From NCBI RefSeq assembly GCF_016894245.1, contig NZ_CP069792.1:372001-436000 (forward strand): 64,000 nt of DNA, in the 5' to 3' direction. Origin of the DNA: Corynebacterium kroppenstedtii (lineage in GTDB: Bacteria > Actinomycetota > Actinomycetes > Mycobacteriales > Mycobacteriaceae). Made by a program: the position numbers and the translations under genes. The notes beneath the pieces were generated by a model, which was given only the letters and a program-made list of their open reading frames with translations, searched no databases and was not told where the DNA came from. How positions within the stretch are numbered: position 1 is the first letter of the stretch; every line of letters begins with the position of its first letter. Shown one piece after another: positions 1 to 9,780 of this stretch.

Positions 1-633
1 CTCGCCCGCCGGACCGGACCACAGGGACAGAACATTGCCGACGACGGTCCCGACGATGTTCGCGACATCTCCGGAATCATTCTGGCGGGATCCCACGGGG
101 CCGAAGCGAATGACGGCAGTGGCGTCGAACCCAACGAGCAGCAAAAGAAACTCCTTGAACGCATGATCCGTGAGGCTCATGCCGTGGCCGATAGTGCCCC
201 CCACTCAGGCATGTTTGTGGAGGAAAAGCCGCTGGGTGTCGGCCTGCATGGTGTGGCGATGAATAACGACGAGCTGGAGCGCCAGCTGCAGCAGAAGTTC
301 GCTGACGTTCTTGATTCGCTGCTGGATGGAACGACGGGTTCCTACATGTACGGCAAGCACATTCTAGAAGCCCAGATCATGGAGGTCGATAAGGGTAAGT
401 GGCTGGAAAGCGCCCGCGACCGTTACAACCTGGATGCCATCGTCTACGCCGGCGATGATACGACCGATGAAAACGCTTTCCGCGTTCTTCATGGCGATGA
501 TGTGTCCATTAAGGTCGGTGATTCTCACACCGCGGCCGTTTTACGTGTTCCGGATACCGACGCCATTGCCGACGTGTACCAACGCTTAGCCACCATGCGC
601 CGCGAGTACCTCACTGACGAGGGATTACTCTGA
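1..633 (+). CDS. otsB: Trehalose-6-phosphate phosphatase, 5' truncated by window edge
   Basis: Removes phosphate from trehalose 6-phosphate, the last step of OtsAB trehalose synthesis in the cytoplasm. The reading frame is open from base 1, so only the C-terminal ~210 residues are present. Visible HAD-superfamily trehalose-phosphatase motifs are GSHGAE (about base 107), VEEKPLGVGLH (about base 220) and the metal-binding GDDTTDENAF (about base 451). The stop at 631-633 faces the convergent LacI-family gene 49 bp away. The otsB-LacI pairing matches C. glutamicum (otsB next to ipsA). Internal ATGs exist, but the GSHGAE motif lies upstream of them, so the true start is outside the window. Confidence 0.93.
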   Translation, partial: LARRTGPQGQNIADDGPDDVRDISGIILAGSHGAEANDGSGVEPNEQQKKLLERMIREAHAVADSAPHSGMFVEEKPLGVGLHGVAMNNDELERQLQQKFADVLDSLLDGTTGSYMYGKHILEAQIMEVDKGKWLESARDRYNLDAIVYAGDDTTDENAFRVLHGDDVSIKVGDSHTAAVLRVPDTDAIADVYQRLATMRREYLTDEGLL

Positions 634-682
634 CGTCAGCGTGGGTGTCACTGCGACGTTGAAGCGCACAATCCACGCAGCG

Positions 683-1876
683 TCACCGCGGCGGGCCCAC
701 CGTGCGCCCCGAGACCAACGTCGTATCCAGCAGCGTATGTGAACCGTGAGTTGCTGGTGCCTGACCGGGGGCACCGCCAGCGTCTATAGATGTCGTCGTG
801 CTCCTAGAAGAAGACGCGCCGGCGGTTGCCTTCCCCCGTGTGGCGTCGGAAATAAGGTCTTGAAGAACATGGCCGGCTGTGCGCCCTTTATCCTTGTTCG
901 GCTGCGCAACCGTGGTGATGTGCTGCTGCACGGCGAGGTCGATACCATCGAACCCCGTAACGGACAGATCTCCCGGCACGGTCCACCCGCGATCAGCAGC
1001 GCACTGCATCACAGCCAAAGCTAAGGAATCCGTCGTGCAAGCCACGGCGGTCAATTCGGGGTGCGCATCCAATAACGCGCGGGCTGCTTCGCGGGTGCCG
1101 TTGGCATCGTTGATATAGCATTCCACAATCGGAATGTCTTCTGCACAATCTGGGTGAGCACCGCGGATCACATCCACAATGCCCTCGACGCGGTGTTTCT
1201 GTACATGCATGTGGGCATAACGCAAACGCTGCGCCGATACCTCACCCGTATTAGTCTCACGGTCAAGGCGAATGCACAACACACCAATTTTCCGGTGGCC
1301 GGCGTCGATAAGCTGCCGGACCCCGGGCTGAATAGCAGCGTGGTCATCAATGCCGACGAAGGCGTAATCCTTGAGCTTTGGTGTGGAATACGGCTGATCG
1401 CACACAACCGTCGGGAGGCCGCGCGACGCCACAACCTCCAAAGTGGGATCATCCGAGGCAACCGAGTACACCACAAATCCATCGACAGCGGCTTGCGCTA
1501 CGCGGTTAATTCCCGAGGCCGCGCGCCCTGGAGCAGCAGGAATAAGCACCAAGGACGAATCCAGCGCCTGGCAGGACTCCGCCAAACCCGCCAAGAAATC
1601 GACCGACGAGCGGTCCTCGAATGCGTAGGTCAATTCGTCAGTAAAAAGCACGCCGATCGCGTCTGCCCGGCGCGTTCGCAGGGAGCGGGCGGCAGGATCC
1701 GGGCCGGAATACCCCAGCTTGTCGGCGGTGGCGAGAATGCGTGCGCGGGTCTCTGGTGATAAATGGTCGGGTTTGTTGTACGCGTTGGACACCGTTGTAC
1801 GCGATACCCCCACGGCTTCCGCGAGTGACGCCAGCGTAGCCTTATGACTATTTTTCGGGGATCGTCGCGGACTCAT
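683..1876 (-). CDS. ipsA: LacI-family transcriptional regulator, IpsA-like
   Basis: DNA-binding regulator of the LacI/GalR family. An N-terminal helix-turn-helix (ASLAEAVGVSRTTVSNAYN, residues ~17-35) is followed by a hinge (RSLRTRRADAIGVLF) and a periplasmic-binding-protein-like effector domain. In C. glutamicum the gene between otsB and the zinc ABC operon is ipsA, an inositol-responsive activator of ino1. The assignment rests on this position and family, not on a seen operator. I prefer the ATG at 1876 over a TTG three codons upstream. Oddity: near the C-terminus a ~35-residue Ser/Thr/Gly/Ala-rich stretch is inserted before the usual closing segment (LLDTTLVSGRTVGPPR). Effector identity is unproven. 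Confidence 0.8.
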   Translation of the reverse strand: MSPRRSPKNSHKATLASLAEAVGVSRTTVSNAYNKPDHLSPETRARILATADKLGYSGPDPAARSLRTRRADAIGVLFTDELTYAFEDRSSVDFLAGLAESCQALDSSLVLIPAAPGRAASGINRVAQAAVDGFVVYSVASDDPTLEVVASRGLPTVVCDQPYSTPKLKDYAFVGIDDHAAIQPGVRQLIDAGHRKIGVLCIRLDRETNTGEVSAQRLRYAHMHVQKHRVEGIVDVIRGAHPDCAEDIPIVECYINDANGTREAARALLDAHPELTAVACTTDSLALAVMQCAADRGWTVPGDLSVTGFDGIDLAVQQHITTVAQPNKDKGRTAGHVLQDLISDATRGKATAGASSSRSTTTSIDAGGAPGQAPATHGSHTLLDTTLVSGRTVGPPR

Positions 1877-2072
1877 GTGTAGCAATCTTAGCCCCTCGGC
1901 AACGCCAGAAAACGACTTTTACGCATTCCGGGGTGAGGGATGCTCGCCCGGCCTGGGGCGTCTTCTTCTTGATTCCGGATGTGTTCTAATTTCTGGGCCG
2001 ACATGCATGGAAGCACTTTTGGTTGTCAATAAGCCGCATTATCGAGGCTGAGCGGGGCTTAAGAAAACCAAT

Positions 2073-2087
2073 TGACATCATATTTCA
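2073..2087. promoter_or_regulatory. Candidate Zur operator before the zinc operon
   Basis: TGACATCATATTTCA is an imperfect 15-bp dyad (TGA/TCA ends, AT-rich centre) about 20 bp before the znuA start. In C. glutamicum the orthologous operon (cg2911-2913) belongs to the Zur regulon, whose boxes have this general form. Match quality is modest, and the overlapping TTGACA could equally be a -35 element. Confidence 0.35.
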
Positions 2088-2107
2088 TTAGTGGTTCATT
2101 GGTGGAC

Positions 2108-3142
2108 ATGCGAGCGATAAAGAATAGGCGACGGTCAGCACTAGCAATTATTTTTGCCACCGGGGTTCTTACCGGAATGGGCGGACTCACAGCCTGCTCA
2201 GACGACTCCTCCACGACCTCCGGTTCATCAGACACCGTCAATGTCGTCGCATCAACCGCGCTGTGGGCCGACGTCGTCCATGACATCGCAGGGGACAACG
2301 ACCACGTCACGATCACAGGCCTCATCGAAGGCGACTCCGTCGACCCCCACGACTACAACCCCTCCGCCAAGGATATGGCGAAGATTAAGGATGCCGACGT
2401 CGTCGTCGGAAATGGGGCCGGGTACGACAGCTGGCTGACAGAACACGCCAGTTCCGACGCCACCGTGATCACTGCCCTTCCCCAGGAGGAGCATGATCAC
2501 GACGAGGACGAGCATGACGGGCACGACCACGATGCGCATGGTCATGACAGCGAGGACGCGCATGATCACGATAGCGAGGATGCACACGATCACGCCCACA
2601 GCGCAGAGGCCAGCGACACTGCGGACAATAACTCCGACCTACCCACCAACCCACACGTGTGGTACGACGTCGCCACTGTCAACAGCTTTGCAACAAAAAT
2701 TGCGGACACGCTGAATGACAAGAACAGCGATATCAAGGCCTCGGCCACAGACTTCAGTGACAAGCTCCACGCTATCGATGAGAAGATCAAAGCACTGCCA
2801 GCCAAAAAGGTGGCGAGCACCGAGTCCGTCTCCGGGTACCTGTTGAAGGAATCCCCCATGGAGGACGTGACCCCCCACGGTTACCTCAGTGCGTCGTTGA
2901 AGGAATCGGACCCGTCCGCGGCTGATGTTGCCGAATTTACGTCGCTCATCAACGATAAGAAAGTCGATATCCTGGTTAACAATCCGCAAACCGAAGACAG
3001 CGTCTCCAAGGACCTCGTCTCCGCTGCCAAGAAAGCAGGAATTCCGGTTGTGGATATCTACGAAACACCCGAAAAAGGTACCCACTACCTGGACTTTTTC
3101 TCTGAGGCCGTCCAACGGCTTCACGATGCCAACAAGGAGTAA
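2108..3142 (+). CDS. znuA: Zinc/manganese ABC transporter substrate-binding lipoprotein
   Basis: Extracytoplasmic metal-binding protein of the cluster A-I (ZnuA/PsaA) family that hands Zn(II), or possibly Mn(II), to the permease encoded downstream. From the ATG at 2108 there is a basic n-region, a hydrophobic segment and a lipobox (LTAC, Cys30), so it should be lipid-anchored. Metal-site residues are in family positions (DPHDYNPSAKD; NPHVWYD). A long His/Asp-rich loop between them (bases ~2490-2610, HDHDEDEHDGHDHD and repeats) is typical of zinc-specific members and may scavenge or sense zinc. In-frame TTG (2072) and GTG (2102) starts are possible but would put residues ahead of the signal peptide. 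First gene of a three-gene operon. Confidence 0.92.
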   Translation: MRAIKNRRRSALAIIFATGVLTGMGGLTACSDDSSTTSGSSDTVNVVASTALWADVVHDIAGDNDHVTITGLIEGDSVDPHDYNPSAKDMAKIKDADVVVGNGAGYDSWLTEHASSDATVITALPQEEHDHDEDEHDGHDHDAHGHDSEDAHDHDSEDAHDHAHSAEASDTADNNSDLPTNPHVWYDVATVNSFATKIADTLNDKNSDIKASATDFSDKLHAIDEKIKALPAKKVASTESVSGYLLKESPMEDVTPHGYLSASLKESDPSAADVAEFTSLINDKKVDILVNNPQTEDSVSKDLVSAAKKAGIPVVDIYETPEKGTHYLDFFSEAVQRLHDANKE

Positions 3143-3151
3143 AACCACCGC

Positions 3152-3910
3152 GTGAACAACCCGCGCACCACCCACCGTCCCACCGAACCCGCTAACCGCA
3201 CCACCGGCCCCGTTATCGAACTCAGCACAGCGGGTATCGAACCGCTCTGGACTGACCTGTCCCTCACACTGAGCCCAGGCGAATGGCTCACCGTCCTCGG
3301 ACCCAATGGAGTAGGAAAATCCACGCTCCTTGGTGCCCTCACCGGGACACGCAAACTGACATCCGGGCATGTCCATGTCAATGGGACCACCGGATTTATA
3401 CCCCAGCAGCGCATGTTTAGCCCCACACTGCCACTGCGCGCGCGGGACATTGTCGGTCTATCCGGTGGGCACGGTATCTTCCGTCGTCGGCGGCTTCCCG
3501 CAGCACAAATAGACGAGGCACTCACCACTGTCGACGCAGCGCACCTGGCCAATAGGCGCATCGGGCACCTCTCCGGCGGCCAACAGCAGCTGATCCGTCA
3601 AGCTAGCGCGATCGCAACGCACCCCGATATCCTCCTGTGCGACGAACCCCTGCTCAGCCTGGATTATGCCGCACAAAAGCAAGCTATCCGGACTATCGAC
3701 GCACAACGACACGACTACAACACGGCCGTCGTTTTCGTCACGCATACGATCAACCCCGTGATCGACGTCACCGATCGCGTGCTATACCTAGCGCCGAATG
3801 GCCACACTGTCGGCACGATTAACGACGTCATCACGACTGACGTCCTCAGCGAGCTGTACGGCACCCATGTCGACGTTGTTCACGTCAACGGCAGACTCGT
3901 CATCGTTTAG
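3152..3910 (+). CDS. znuC: Zinc/manganese ABC transporter ATPase
   Basis: Cytoplasmic ATPase energising metal import. It has Walker A LGPNGVGKST, Q-loop FIPQQ, signature LSGGQQQLI, Walker B ILLCDEP and switch His in FVTH. At 252 residues it has normal family length. It begins at a GTG 9 bp after znuA, with an AAGGAG ribosome site inside the znuA stop region. Same operon as znuA and znuB. Metal specificity is inferred from the His-rich ZnuA partner and the Zur-regulated orthologous operon in C. glutamicum. Confidence 0.92.
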   Translation: MNNPRTTHRPTEPANRTTGPVIELSTAGIEPLWTDLSLTLSPGEWLTVLGPNGVGKSTLLGALTGTRKLTSGHVHVNGTTGFIPQQRMFSPTLPLRARDIVGLSGGHGIFRRRRLPAAQIDEALTTVDAAHLANRRIGHLSGGQQQLIRQASAIATHPDILLCDEPLLSLDYAAQKQAIRTIDAQRHDYNTAVVFVTHTINPVIDVTDRVLYLAPNGHTVGTINDVITTDVLSELYGTHVDVVHVNGRLVIV

Positions 3911-3926
3911 GAGAACACACCACCTT

Positions 3927-4901
3927 ATGCCCACTACCACGATTACCTGGGACACCTGGTGGAGTGATACCACCGAACTCCTGCACTACTCCTTCGTCCA
4001 CCACGCACTGCTGGCCGCCGCGCTACTCGGGATCATCTCCGGACTCATCGCACCGCTCATCGTGATGCGACGCATGTCATTCACCGTGCACGGCACATCG
4101 GAGCTCGCGCTGATGGGTGCGTCAGCCGCGCTACTCGCTGGAAGCAACGTCGGCGCCGGCGCAGTCGTCGGCTCCATCGTCGCAGCCATCGCCCTGGCGC
4201 TACTGGGAATGCGTGATACCGACAGCACCGTCGGCGTTATTCTCTCCTTCGGGATGGGACTTTCCGTCCTCTTCATCTACATCTACCCCGGCAAAGCGAG
4301 CAACGCATTCTCTCTGCTCACCGGCCAAATCGTGGGCGTGTCCGGCGCAGCTGTCGGCACACTCATCGCCATCACCATCATCGTCATAGCGACACTCGGT
4401 TTACTGTGGCGCCCGCTCCTCTTTGCTTCCGTCGACCCCGACGTCGCCGCAGCCAGCGGTATCCCCCTGCGCACAATTAGCATCGTGTTCGCCGCACTCG
4501 TCGGGCTCGTCGCCGCACAAGGAGTGCAGATCGTCGGCGCGCTCCTCGTCGTGTCCCTCCTCATCACCCCCGGCGCGGCAGCTGTTCACGTGACAGCATC
4601 ACCACGGAAAGCAGTCCTCTTATCGACGATCTTCGCCGAGGTATCCGCGGTGGGAGGGCTCATTCTCTCCTTGGCCCCGGGACTCCCCGTCAGCGTGTTC
4701 GTCACGACGATTTCGTTCGCAATCTACCTGATATGCCGACTCATTGGTTGGCGAACACAGCGCATCATCGTCGGCTCGGAGACCATGCCACGCGACACCA
4801 CGCCCAGGGCTTCACATCATGACGTCAGCTCCCACGACGTTAACCCTCGAGAGGTCAGCTCCGCGACTTCACCGCACGACGCTGCCGCGCAAACTCGCTG
4901 A
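3927..4901 (+). CDS. znuB: Zinc/manganese ABC transporter permease
   Basis: ABC-3 family integral membrane permease with about eight hydrophobic segments, forming the import channel with ZnuC. I start at ATG 3927 ([11 protein letters not shown]), 16 bp after znuC and preceded by TTTAGGAGAAC. A longer in-frame extension back to 3798 would run inside znuC and is not believable. The C-terminal ~45 residues are hydrophilic and rich in Ser/His/Asp/Thr, unlike the family core. This tail overlaps the 3' end of the convergent rlmB gene by 47 bp. Last gene of the operon. Confidence 0.9.
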   Translation: MPTTTITWDTWWSDTTELLHYSFVHHALLAAALLGIISGLIAPLIVMRRMSFTVHGTSELALMGASAALLAGSNVGAGAVVGSIVAAIALALLGMRDTDSTVGVILSFGMGLSVLFIYIYPGKASNAFSLLTGQIVGVSGAAVGTLIAITIIVIATLGLLWRPLLFASVDPDVAAASGIPLRTISIVFAALVGLVAAQGVQIVGALLVVSLLITPGAAAVHVTASPRKAVLLSTIFAEVSAVGGLILSLAPGLPVSVFVTTISFAIYLICRLIGWRTQRIIVGSETMPRDTTPRASHHDVSSHDVNPREVSSATSPHDAAAQTR

Positions 4902-5814
4902 GCACCACACCAGCCGCGACGGACGCGTTGAGTGACTCGACATTGTCCGCCATCGGGATAGACATCACCGTGTCGCACGTCTCGGAGACCAAACGAGACA
5001 GTCCCTTGCCCTCGGACCCAACAACCACCACAACAGGCGTCGTTCCGTCATAGGTATCCAAAGTATGGTCCCCACCAGCGTCTAAACCGACGACCTGATA
5101 GCCCTCTTTTTGGAACTGCTTGAGCGCGCGGGTCATGTTCGTTGCCTTCGCGACAGGGAGGCGAGCAGCCGTGCCCGCCGACGTCCGCCACGCAACCGCC
5201 GTCACCGACGCGCTACGGCGCTCCGGGATGACAACACCGTGACCGCCAAAAGCAGCCACTGAGCGGATCACGGCACCCAAATTCCTCGGATCCGTGATGT
5301 TATCCAAGCACACAATCAACCCCGGCGACGATGACGCATGGGCACGATCAATCAGATCCTGAACATCGACATACTGGTATTCCGGAACGAGCAACCCGAG
5401 ACCCTGATGCATGCCGTTTCCGGTCATCCGATCCAGCTCAACACGCGGGACCTCCAACACAGTGATCGCACGGTCACCAGCGACGCGCACCGCCTCGGTC
5501 AGACGGTCGTCATTATCAGTGCCCTCTGCAACGTATAAAGCCGTTGCAGGAACCTTCGCCCGCAGGCACTCCACCACCGGGTTGCGGCCAACAACAAGCT
5601 CCGAACCATGCAAATTGCGCCGGTCATGACGCCCAGATGCCTTCCGCTGCTGCTCAACCTTCCGCTTATGCGCCTTGTGGTACACGCGGTCTTCGGCCTT
5701 CGGCGTCGGCCCTTTACCGCGCAAGCCGCGCCGCCGTTGACCCCCAGACCCCTTCGTCGCACCCTTCTTATTCGATTTACGAATAGCGCCTCGGTTCCGC
5801 GCATGACCCGCCAT
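4855..5814 (-). CDS. rlmB: 23S rRNA (guanosine-2'-O)-methyltransferase, SpoU/TrmH family
   Basis: SPOUT-fold RNA 2'-O-ribose methyltransferase, probably acting on 23S rRNA. It has a basic disordered N-terminus (~70 residues, Lys/Arg/Gly-rich), an RNA-substrate domain, then the three SpoU motifs: [25 protein letters not shown] and [16 protein letters not shown], which bind S-adenosylmethionine through the trefoil knot. At 319 residues its length is typical for actinobacteria. Downstream of cysS on the same strand with a 79-bp gap, as in relatives, so co-transcription with carD-cysS is likely. The exact target nucleotide is not shown by sequence. Confidence 0.9.
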   Translation of the reverse strand: MAGHARNRGAIRKSNKKGATKGSGGQRRRGLRGKGPTPKAEDRVYHKAHKRKVEQQRKASGRHDRRNLHGSELVVGRNPVVECLRAKVPATALYVAEGTDNDDRLTEAVRVAGDRAITVLEVPRVELDRMTGNGMHQGLGLLVPEYQYVDVQDLIDRAHASSSPGLIVCLDNITDPRNLGAVIRSVAAFGGHGVVIPERRSASVTAVAWRTSAGTAARLPVAKATNMTRALKQFQKEGYQVVGLDAGGDHTLDTYDGTTPVVVVVGSEGKGLSRLVSETCDTVMSIPMADNVESLNASVAAGVVLSEFARQRRAVKSRS

Positions 5815-5893
5815 TAATCCTCCTTATTTCCCAGTGCCCAACGTGCTTGGTGCGCGATTGTCGCGCGCCCCTCATCCAGCCCGCCCACTGAAC

Positions 5894-7315
5894 CTACTGA
5901 TCCGACAGCTCCCATTCGGCCCCAGCGGGAGTATCCGTCACAACGATGCCCGCAGCCGCCAACCGATCGCGGACCGCATCAGCCGTCGCCCAGTCTTTCT
6001 CAGCGCGAGCTTTCGCACGGATATCCAATTCCGCGCGAACCAGGGTATCCAACGCGTCATGTTCCGCACCGGACTCCGCAGCAATCTCCTGCCACTTCTC
6101 GTCCAGCGGATCGACGCCCAGCACAGCAAGCATGGCGCGAACCTGCTCACCTGCAGATACCACGCTCTCGACGGCAGCATCATCGCCCCGACGAGCCGCA
6201 TCCAAGCGCGAATTGGCCGAACGAACAACATTGTGTACCTCGGCCAACGCAGCCGGAACACCGATGTCATCATTCATCGCGTCGGTGAACGAGTCCGTGA
6301 CCTCGGAACGGCCCAACGCACGGCCATTCTTCGCCGCCACATTCGACGCCGCGTGAACGAACTTCTCCAGACGCCGATACCCGGCGGCTGCCTCACGGAG
6401 AGCGTCCTCTGAAAACTCCAACATGGAGCGATAATGCGCAGACCCTAGATAATAACGCAGCTCAACGGGGCGGACGATCCGAAGCAGATTCGGCACGGAC
6501 AACACATTGCCCAGAGACTTCGACATCTTCTCACCAGCCATGGTCACCCAGCCGTTATGCATCCAATAGCGGGCAAATCCATCACCCGCAGCATGGGCCT
6601 GAGCGATCTCATTCTCATGGTGCGGGAACTTCAAATCCAGACCGCCGGCGTGGATATCAAACTCCGCGCCCAAATACTTCGTCGCCATCGTCGTGCACTC
6701 CAAGTGCCACCCCGGACGACCACGGCCCCACGGAGTATCCCAGCTCGGCTCACCCGGCTTCGCAGCCTTCCACAACGTGAAGTCACGCGGATCGCGCTTA
6801 CCCGTTCCCGCGGATTCTCCCTGGTCCATCTCGTCGAGCTTCTGGCCGGACAGGGAACCATAATCAGGCAACGACATCGGGCTCAAATACACGTTTCCGT
6901 CCACAGCGTAACCATGGCCGGCGTCAATAATCCGCTGCATGTACTCGATCATTTCAGTAACATGCCCCGTCGCATGAGGCTCCAACGACGGTGGTGTCAC
7001 ACCCAACTGGTCGTACGCCCACTGGAACTCACGCTCATACGTCGCAGCCCACTCCCACCAGGGGCGATTGTGTTCCGCGGCCTTGTTCAAAATCTTGTCA
7101 TCAATGTCAGTGACATTCCGGATAAACGCCACGTCAAAGCCCATGTAGGTCAGCCAATTACGCAAAATATCGAAAGCCACGCCCGAACGCAGGTGGCCAA
7201 TATGTGGCGCCGACTGCACTGTCGCACCACACAAATACACCGACGCGTGTCCCTCGCGGAGGGGAACAAAATCACGTAACTGACGGGACGCGGAATCGAA
7301 AATACGTAAAGTCAC
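5894..7315 (-). CDS. cysS: Cysteinyl-tRNA synthetase
   Basis: Class I aminoacyl-tRNA synthetase charging tRNA-Cys. It carries the HIGH-type motif [10 protein letters not shown], the zinc-ligand first cysteine in [24 protein letters not shown] and the KMSKS loop (EKMSKSLGN). At 473 residues it has normal length, with the usual helical C-terminal tRNA-binding region. It lies only 40 bp downstream of carD. In C. glutamicum and M. tuberculosis ispF and ispD lie between cysS and carD; here they are absent. Confidence 0.97.
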   Translation of the reverse strand: MTLRIFDSASRQLRDFVPLREGHASVYLCGATVQSAPHIGHLRSGVAFDILRNWLTYMGFDVAFIRNVTDIDDKILNKAAEHNRPWWEWAATYEREFQWAYDQLGVTPPSLEPHATGHVTEMIEYMQRIIDAGHGYAVDGNVYLSPMSLPDYGSLSGQKLDEMDQGESAGTGKRDPRDFTLWKAAKPGEPSWDTPWGRGRPGWHLECTTMATKYLGAEFDIHAGGLDLKFPHHENEIAQAHAAGDGFARYWMHNGWVTMAGEKMSKSLGNVLSVPNLLRIVRPVELRYYLGSAHYRSMLEFSEDALREAAAGYRRLEKFVHAASNVAAKNGRALGRSEVTDSFTDAMNDDIGVPAALAEVHNVVRSANSRLDAARRGDDAAVESVVSAGEQVRAMLAVLGVDPLDEKWQEIAAESGAEHDALDTLVRAELDIRAKARAEKDWATADAVRDRLAAAGIVVTDTPAGAEWELSDQ

Positions 7316-7355
7316 GCCCCCAGCTTATCGGTTCACAGCGTGACCTAGCGAAAAA

Positions 7356-7946
7356 CTAATCCTCGACGTCCTCGTCTAAGTCAATAATGTCGGAATCCTC
7401 CGAGGGGCCCGGCTTCTTCGTCGAATCCTCGTCCTCCCCCAACAACTTGGCGCGATGCCGAGCAATAGCCTCCTGGGCCTCCTGGTACATCGCATCGGCT
7501 TTGGCGTCGTCAGTGCCGTCGGCTAGGGCGAGCTCCCCCACCAGCACCTGGCGAGCCTTCGCCAACATGCGCTTCTCACCAGCAGATAGGCCGCGGTCTT
7601 GGTCACGGCGCCACAGGTCACGGACAACCTCTGCGACCTTGTTCACATCGCCCGAAGCCAAGCGCTCTTGGTTCGCCTTGTACCGACGAGACCAGTTACC
7701 TGCCTCTTCAACATCGGTTTCGCGAAGAACACTGAAAACCTTGAGAAGACCCTCTTCACCGACAACATCGCGAACGCCGACAGACTCCGCGTTCTTTTCC
7801 GGAACACGGACCGTTAAGTCCCCCTGGTGAACCTTCAGGACCAAATAATCGACAGTCTCACCTTTAATCTGGCGCTGTTCTTTCTTTTCAATGACGGCAG
7901 CACCATGATGCGGGTAAACGACGGTATCCCCAATGTTGAATTCCAT
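7356..7946 (-). CDS. carD: CarD-family RNA polymerase-binding regulator
   Basis: Global transcription regulator that binds the RNA polymerase beta subunit and stabilises open complexes at rRNA and other promoters. The N-terminal Tudor-like CarD/TRCF domain (starting [15 protein letters not shown]) is followed by a basic helical DNA-binding region with the conserved Trp ([10 protein letters not shown]) and an acidic C-terminal tail ([11 protein letters not shown]). The 196-residue length is close to mycobacterial CarD plus tail. The ATG follows an AAGGGA ribosome site. Expected to be essential in this group. Confidence 0.96.
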   Translation of the reverse strand: MEFNIGDTVVYPHHGAAVIEKKEQRQIKGETVDYLVLKVHQGDLTVRVPEKNAESVGVRDVVGEEGLLKVFSVLRETDVEEAGNWSRRYKANQERLASGDVNKVAEVVRDLWRRDQDRGLSAGEKRMLAKARQVLVGELALADGTDDAKADAMYQEAQEAIARHRAKLLGEDEDSTKKPGPSEDSDIIDLDEDVED

Positions 7947-8191
7947 GAGTCCCTTCAGCTCCGCCGCGCACGCCCACCGCGTGCGGACAGGTAAACCGGT
8001 GTGAAAAATTGACGTTTCAGCACATCTATCATAGCACTACCCCCTGATTAGCCACGACAAACGTCCCAAGACTATGTGGAAACAGACACGTCGCGTTAAT
8101 GTAATACTTAAATTCTGTGCGCTTAACAGAAAACCCTGACGCAAAATAAGACGAATACGTGGCTGCCCCACAGCTTCCTATGGAGGACAAA
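7947..8191. other. Divergent intergenic region carD / lpqE-like
   Basis: About 245 bp between two divergent genes, so both promoters must lie here. A run near 8030-8050 (cacatctatcatagcac) reads on the minus strand as a GTGCTATGATAG sequence that could hold a carD -10 element. No ORF or repeat was seen. Confidence 0.4.
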
Positions 8192-8818
8192 ATGTCGTTG
8201 AAGTCGGCTTCCCTACGTTCCGGCATCGCCATTGTTGCGGCCGGTTCCGCACTGGCTCTCAGTGCATGCGGCGCAGGCCAAATCTCCCAAACCGCTAACC
8301 AAGTCCCCGCCGTCGACGGGTCAGCAGCCAATGCTGAGAACAACAACATCACGCTGCGTGATGTAACCGTCCAACCAAAAACAGATGACCACGGCGGAGC
8401 CGTCGCCTTTGCCCTTTCTAACATCGACCCCACCAACACTGAGCGCCAGCTCCAGCGTATTAGCGTCGATGGTCAAGAGGTTAAGGTCGATGGCAACAAG
8501 GATTTGAAGCCACAGTGCCAAATCGTTGGCAATAACGAAAAAGCCATCGAGGCCATGGGCGCCAACGATGTGAAAACTAACAGCTCTGCGTCAGAGAGCG
8601 CCACCGCGAGCCCCAATGGCGAATCACGCATCAACTGCGTCAGCTACGTTCACACCTCCTTTGACGGCAGTCCCACCCCCGGAACCGCCGTCAACGTCAC
8701 CTTCACCCTGGATAACGGTGAAGTGTCCTTGAAAGCTCCCGTCGCCGCGTCAGTTCCCGAAGCCGGTCAAACCACCCGCGACAACGAAGGCGTCCTGAAG
8801 GACGAATTTAAAAATTAG
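8192..8818 (+). CDS. LpqE-like lipoprotein of unknown function
   Basis: Small secreted lipoprotein, 208 residues from ATG 8192, which has GGAGG five bases upstream. The signal peptide ends at lipobox LSAC (Cys26). The mature part is beta-rich with copper-chaperone/PCuAC-like spacing but lacks a clear metal motif. Position after carD matches LpqE of M. tuberculosis (Rv3584) and cg2949 of C. glutamicum. Function in the envelope is unknown. A rho-independent terminator follows within 45 bp. In relatives radA and disA come next; here they do not. Confidence 0.8.
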   Translation: MSLKSASLRSGIAIVAAGSALALSACGAGQISQTANQVPAVDGSAANAENNNITLRDVTVQPKTDDHGGAVAFALSNIDPTNTERQLQRISVDGQEVKVDGNKDLKPQCQIVGNNEKAIEAMGANDVKTNSSASESATASPNGESRINCVSYVHTSFDGSPTPGTAVNVTFTLDNGEVSLKAPVAASVPEAGQTTRDNEGVLKDEFKN

Positions 8819-8858
8819 TAGCTGACTAAGAGCTGAAGTGCAGTCCTGTAAACTGATA

Positions 8859-8883
8859 CCCCGGAGGAATCTCCGGGGTTTTC
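8859..8883 (+). terminator. Rho-independent terminator after lpqE-like gene
   Basis: Perfect 8-bp stem CCCCGGAG / CTCCGGGG with a GAAT tetraloop, followed directly by TTTTC. It lies 40 bp after the lpqE-like stop codon and separates it from the convergent membrane-protein gene. Confidence 0.9.
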
Positions 8884-8954
8884 TAATGCCACTCTGCCAC
8901 TATCCCGTGTAGATGGCCCTCACACGGCTCGGGCGACCAGCCAGGTACTGTGCA

Positions 8955-9665
8955 CTACGTCAAGTTAAACGTCGTCGGTTCTGAGTGCTGATCGCCAATC
9001 AAGGTGTGCAGGTAGTACGAACCACTTGGCACCGCGACGCGATCCGAGCACTCCCCCGGCGCGGACGTCGTCCGAGACCAGCTCAGCATATAATTCTTCG
9101 TCTGGCCCGGGCCGATATCTAACGCGCCCGTCGCTGCCGGATTGTTGCAGTCCACATCAGACCACACGCGCTCATTGGTCTCAAGGTTGTAGACCTCGAA
9201 CTTCATTGGAGCCTTCGCCAGATCCGCGTGGCAAGACCCCTTCGTAGGATTATGAGCAATTAAGTAGAAGCGCGGCATTTGCCCTGCATCATACGAGTCC
9301 GCGTCCGTGCGCGCCTCTATTTGCAGGTCATTAACATCACACGTGTCTTTTGCGTCGGGTGCCACGGAAGGCTCTTCTGAAGCGTCGGGAGCTTCCGATT
9401 CCGACTCTTCAGGGCTGTCCGACTCCGACGACGAGCGTGGGCGTTCCGAGGAACGCGATGACGTCGTCGGCTTCGTCGACTGTGTGGTGGTAGTAACGCT
9501 GGATTCCGCCGCGGTTGACGACGAGTCCCCGCCTCCACTCAAGGCCGAAATGATCCACCACAACAACGCGATGACAACCACCACGATGACGACGGCAGCA
9601 ATTCTCCGTCGACGATAGATCTCGGGTGGATGTGGAAGACCGTTGTAGTTACCTTGAGCGCTCAC
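8955..9665 (-). CDS. Single-pass membrane-anchored protein, Rv3587c-like
   Basis: 236 residues: a short cytoplasmic N-terminus, one transmembrane helix (residues ~20-42, IAAVVIVVVVIALLWWII), a Ser/Thr/Glu/Pro-rich linker (~45-110), and an extracytoplasmic domain with four cysteines that resembles a beta-sandwich. Position between the lpqE and canB genes matches Rv3587c of M. tuberculosis and cg2952 of C. glutamicum, both uncharacterised. Function unknown; a cell-wall-facing binding role is only an inference from topology. Confidence 0.75.
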   Translation of the reverse strand: MSAQGNYNGLPHPPEIYRRRRIAAVVIVVVVIALLWWIISALSGGGDSSSTAAESSVTTTTQSTKPTTSSRSSERPRSSSESDSPEESESEAPDASEEPSVAPDAKDTCDVNDLQIEARTDADSYDAGQMPRFYLIAHNPTKGSCHADLAKAPMKFEVYNLETNERVWSDVDCNNPAATGALDIGPGQTKNYMLSWSRTTSAPGECSDRVAVPSGSYYLHTLIGDQHSEPTTFNLT

Positions 9666-9780
9666 GTGACTAGATTAACGGGAACTCGCGTTGCCCTGCC
9701 GGAAACGAGACGGCGTGTCACCCCACGGGGAGGCTGAGAGTTCGCCAACGAGTGGAGATGCGCACCTGGCTCGCTATACG

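Noticed and set aside
2072..2107. TTG start extending znuA by 12 codons
   Set aside because: It would place residues before a normal lipoprotein signal peptide, and the TTGACA overlaps likely promoter/operator sequence.
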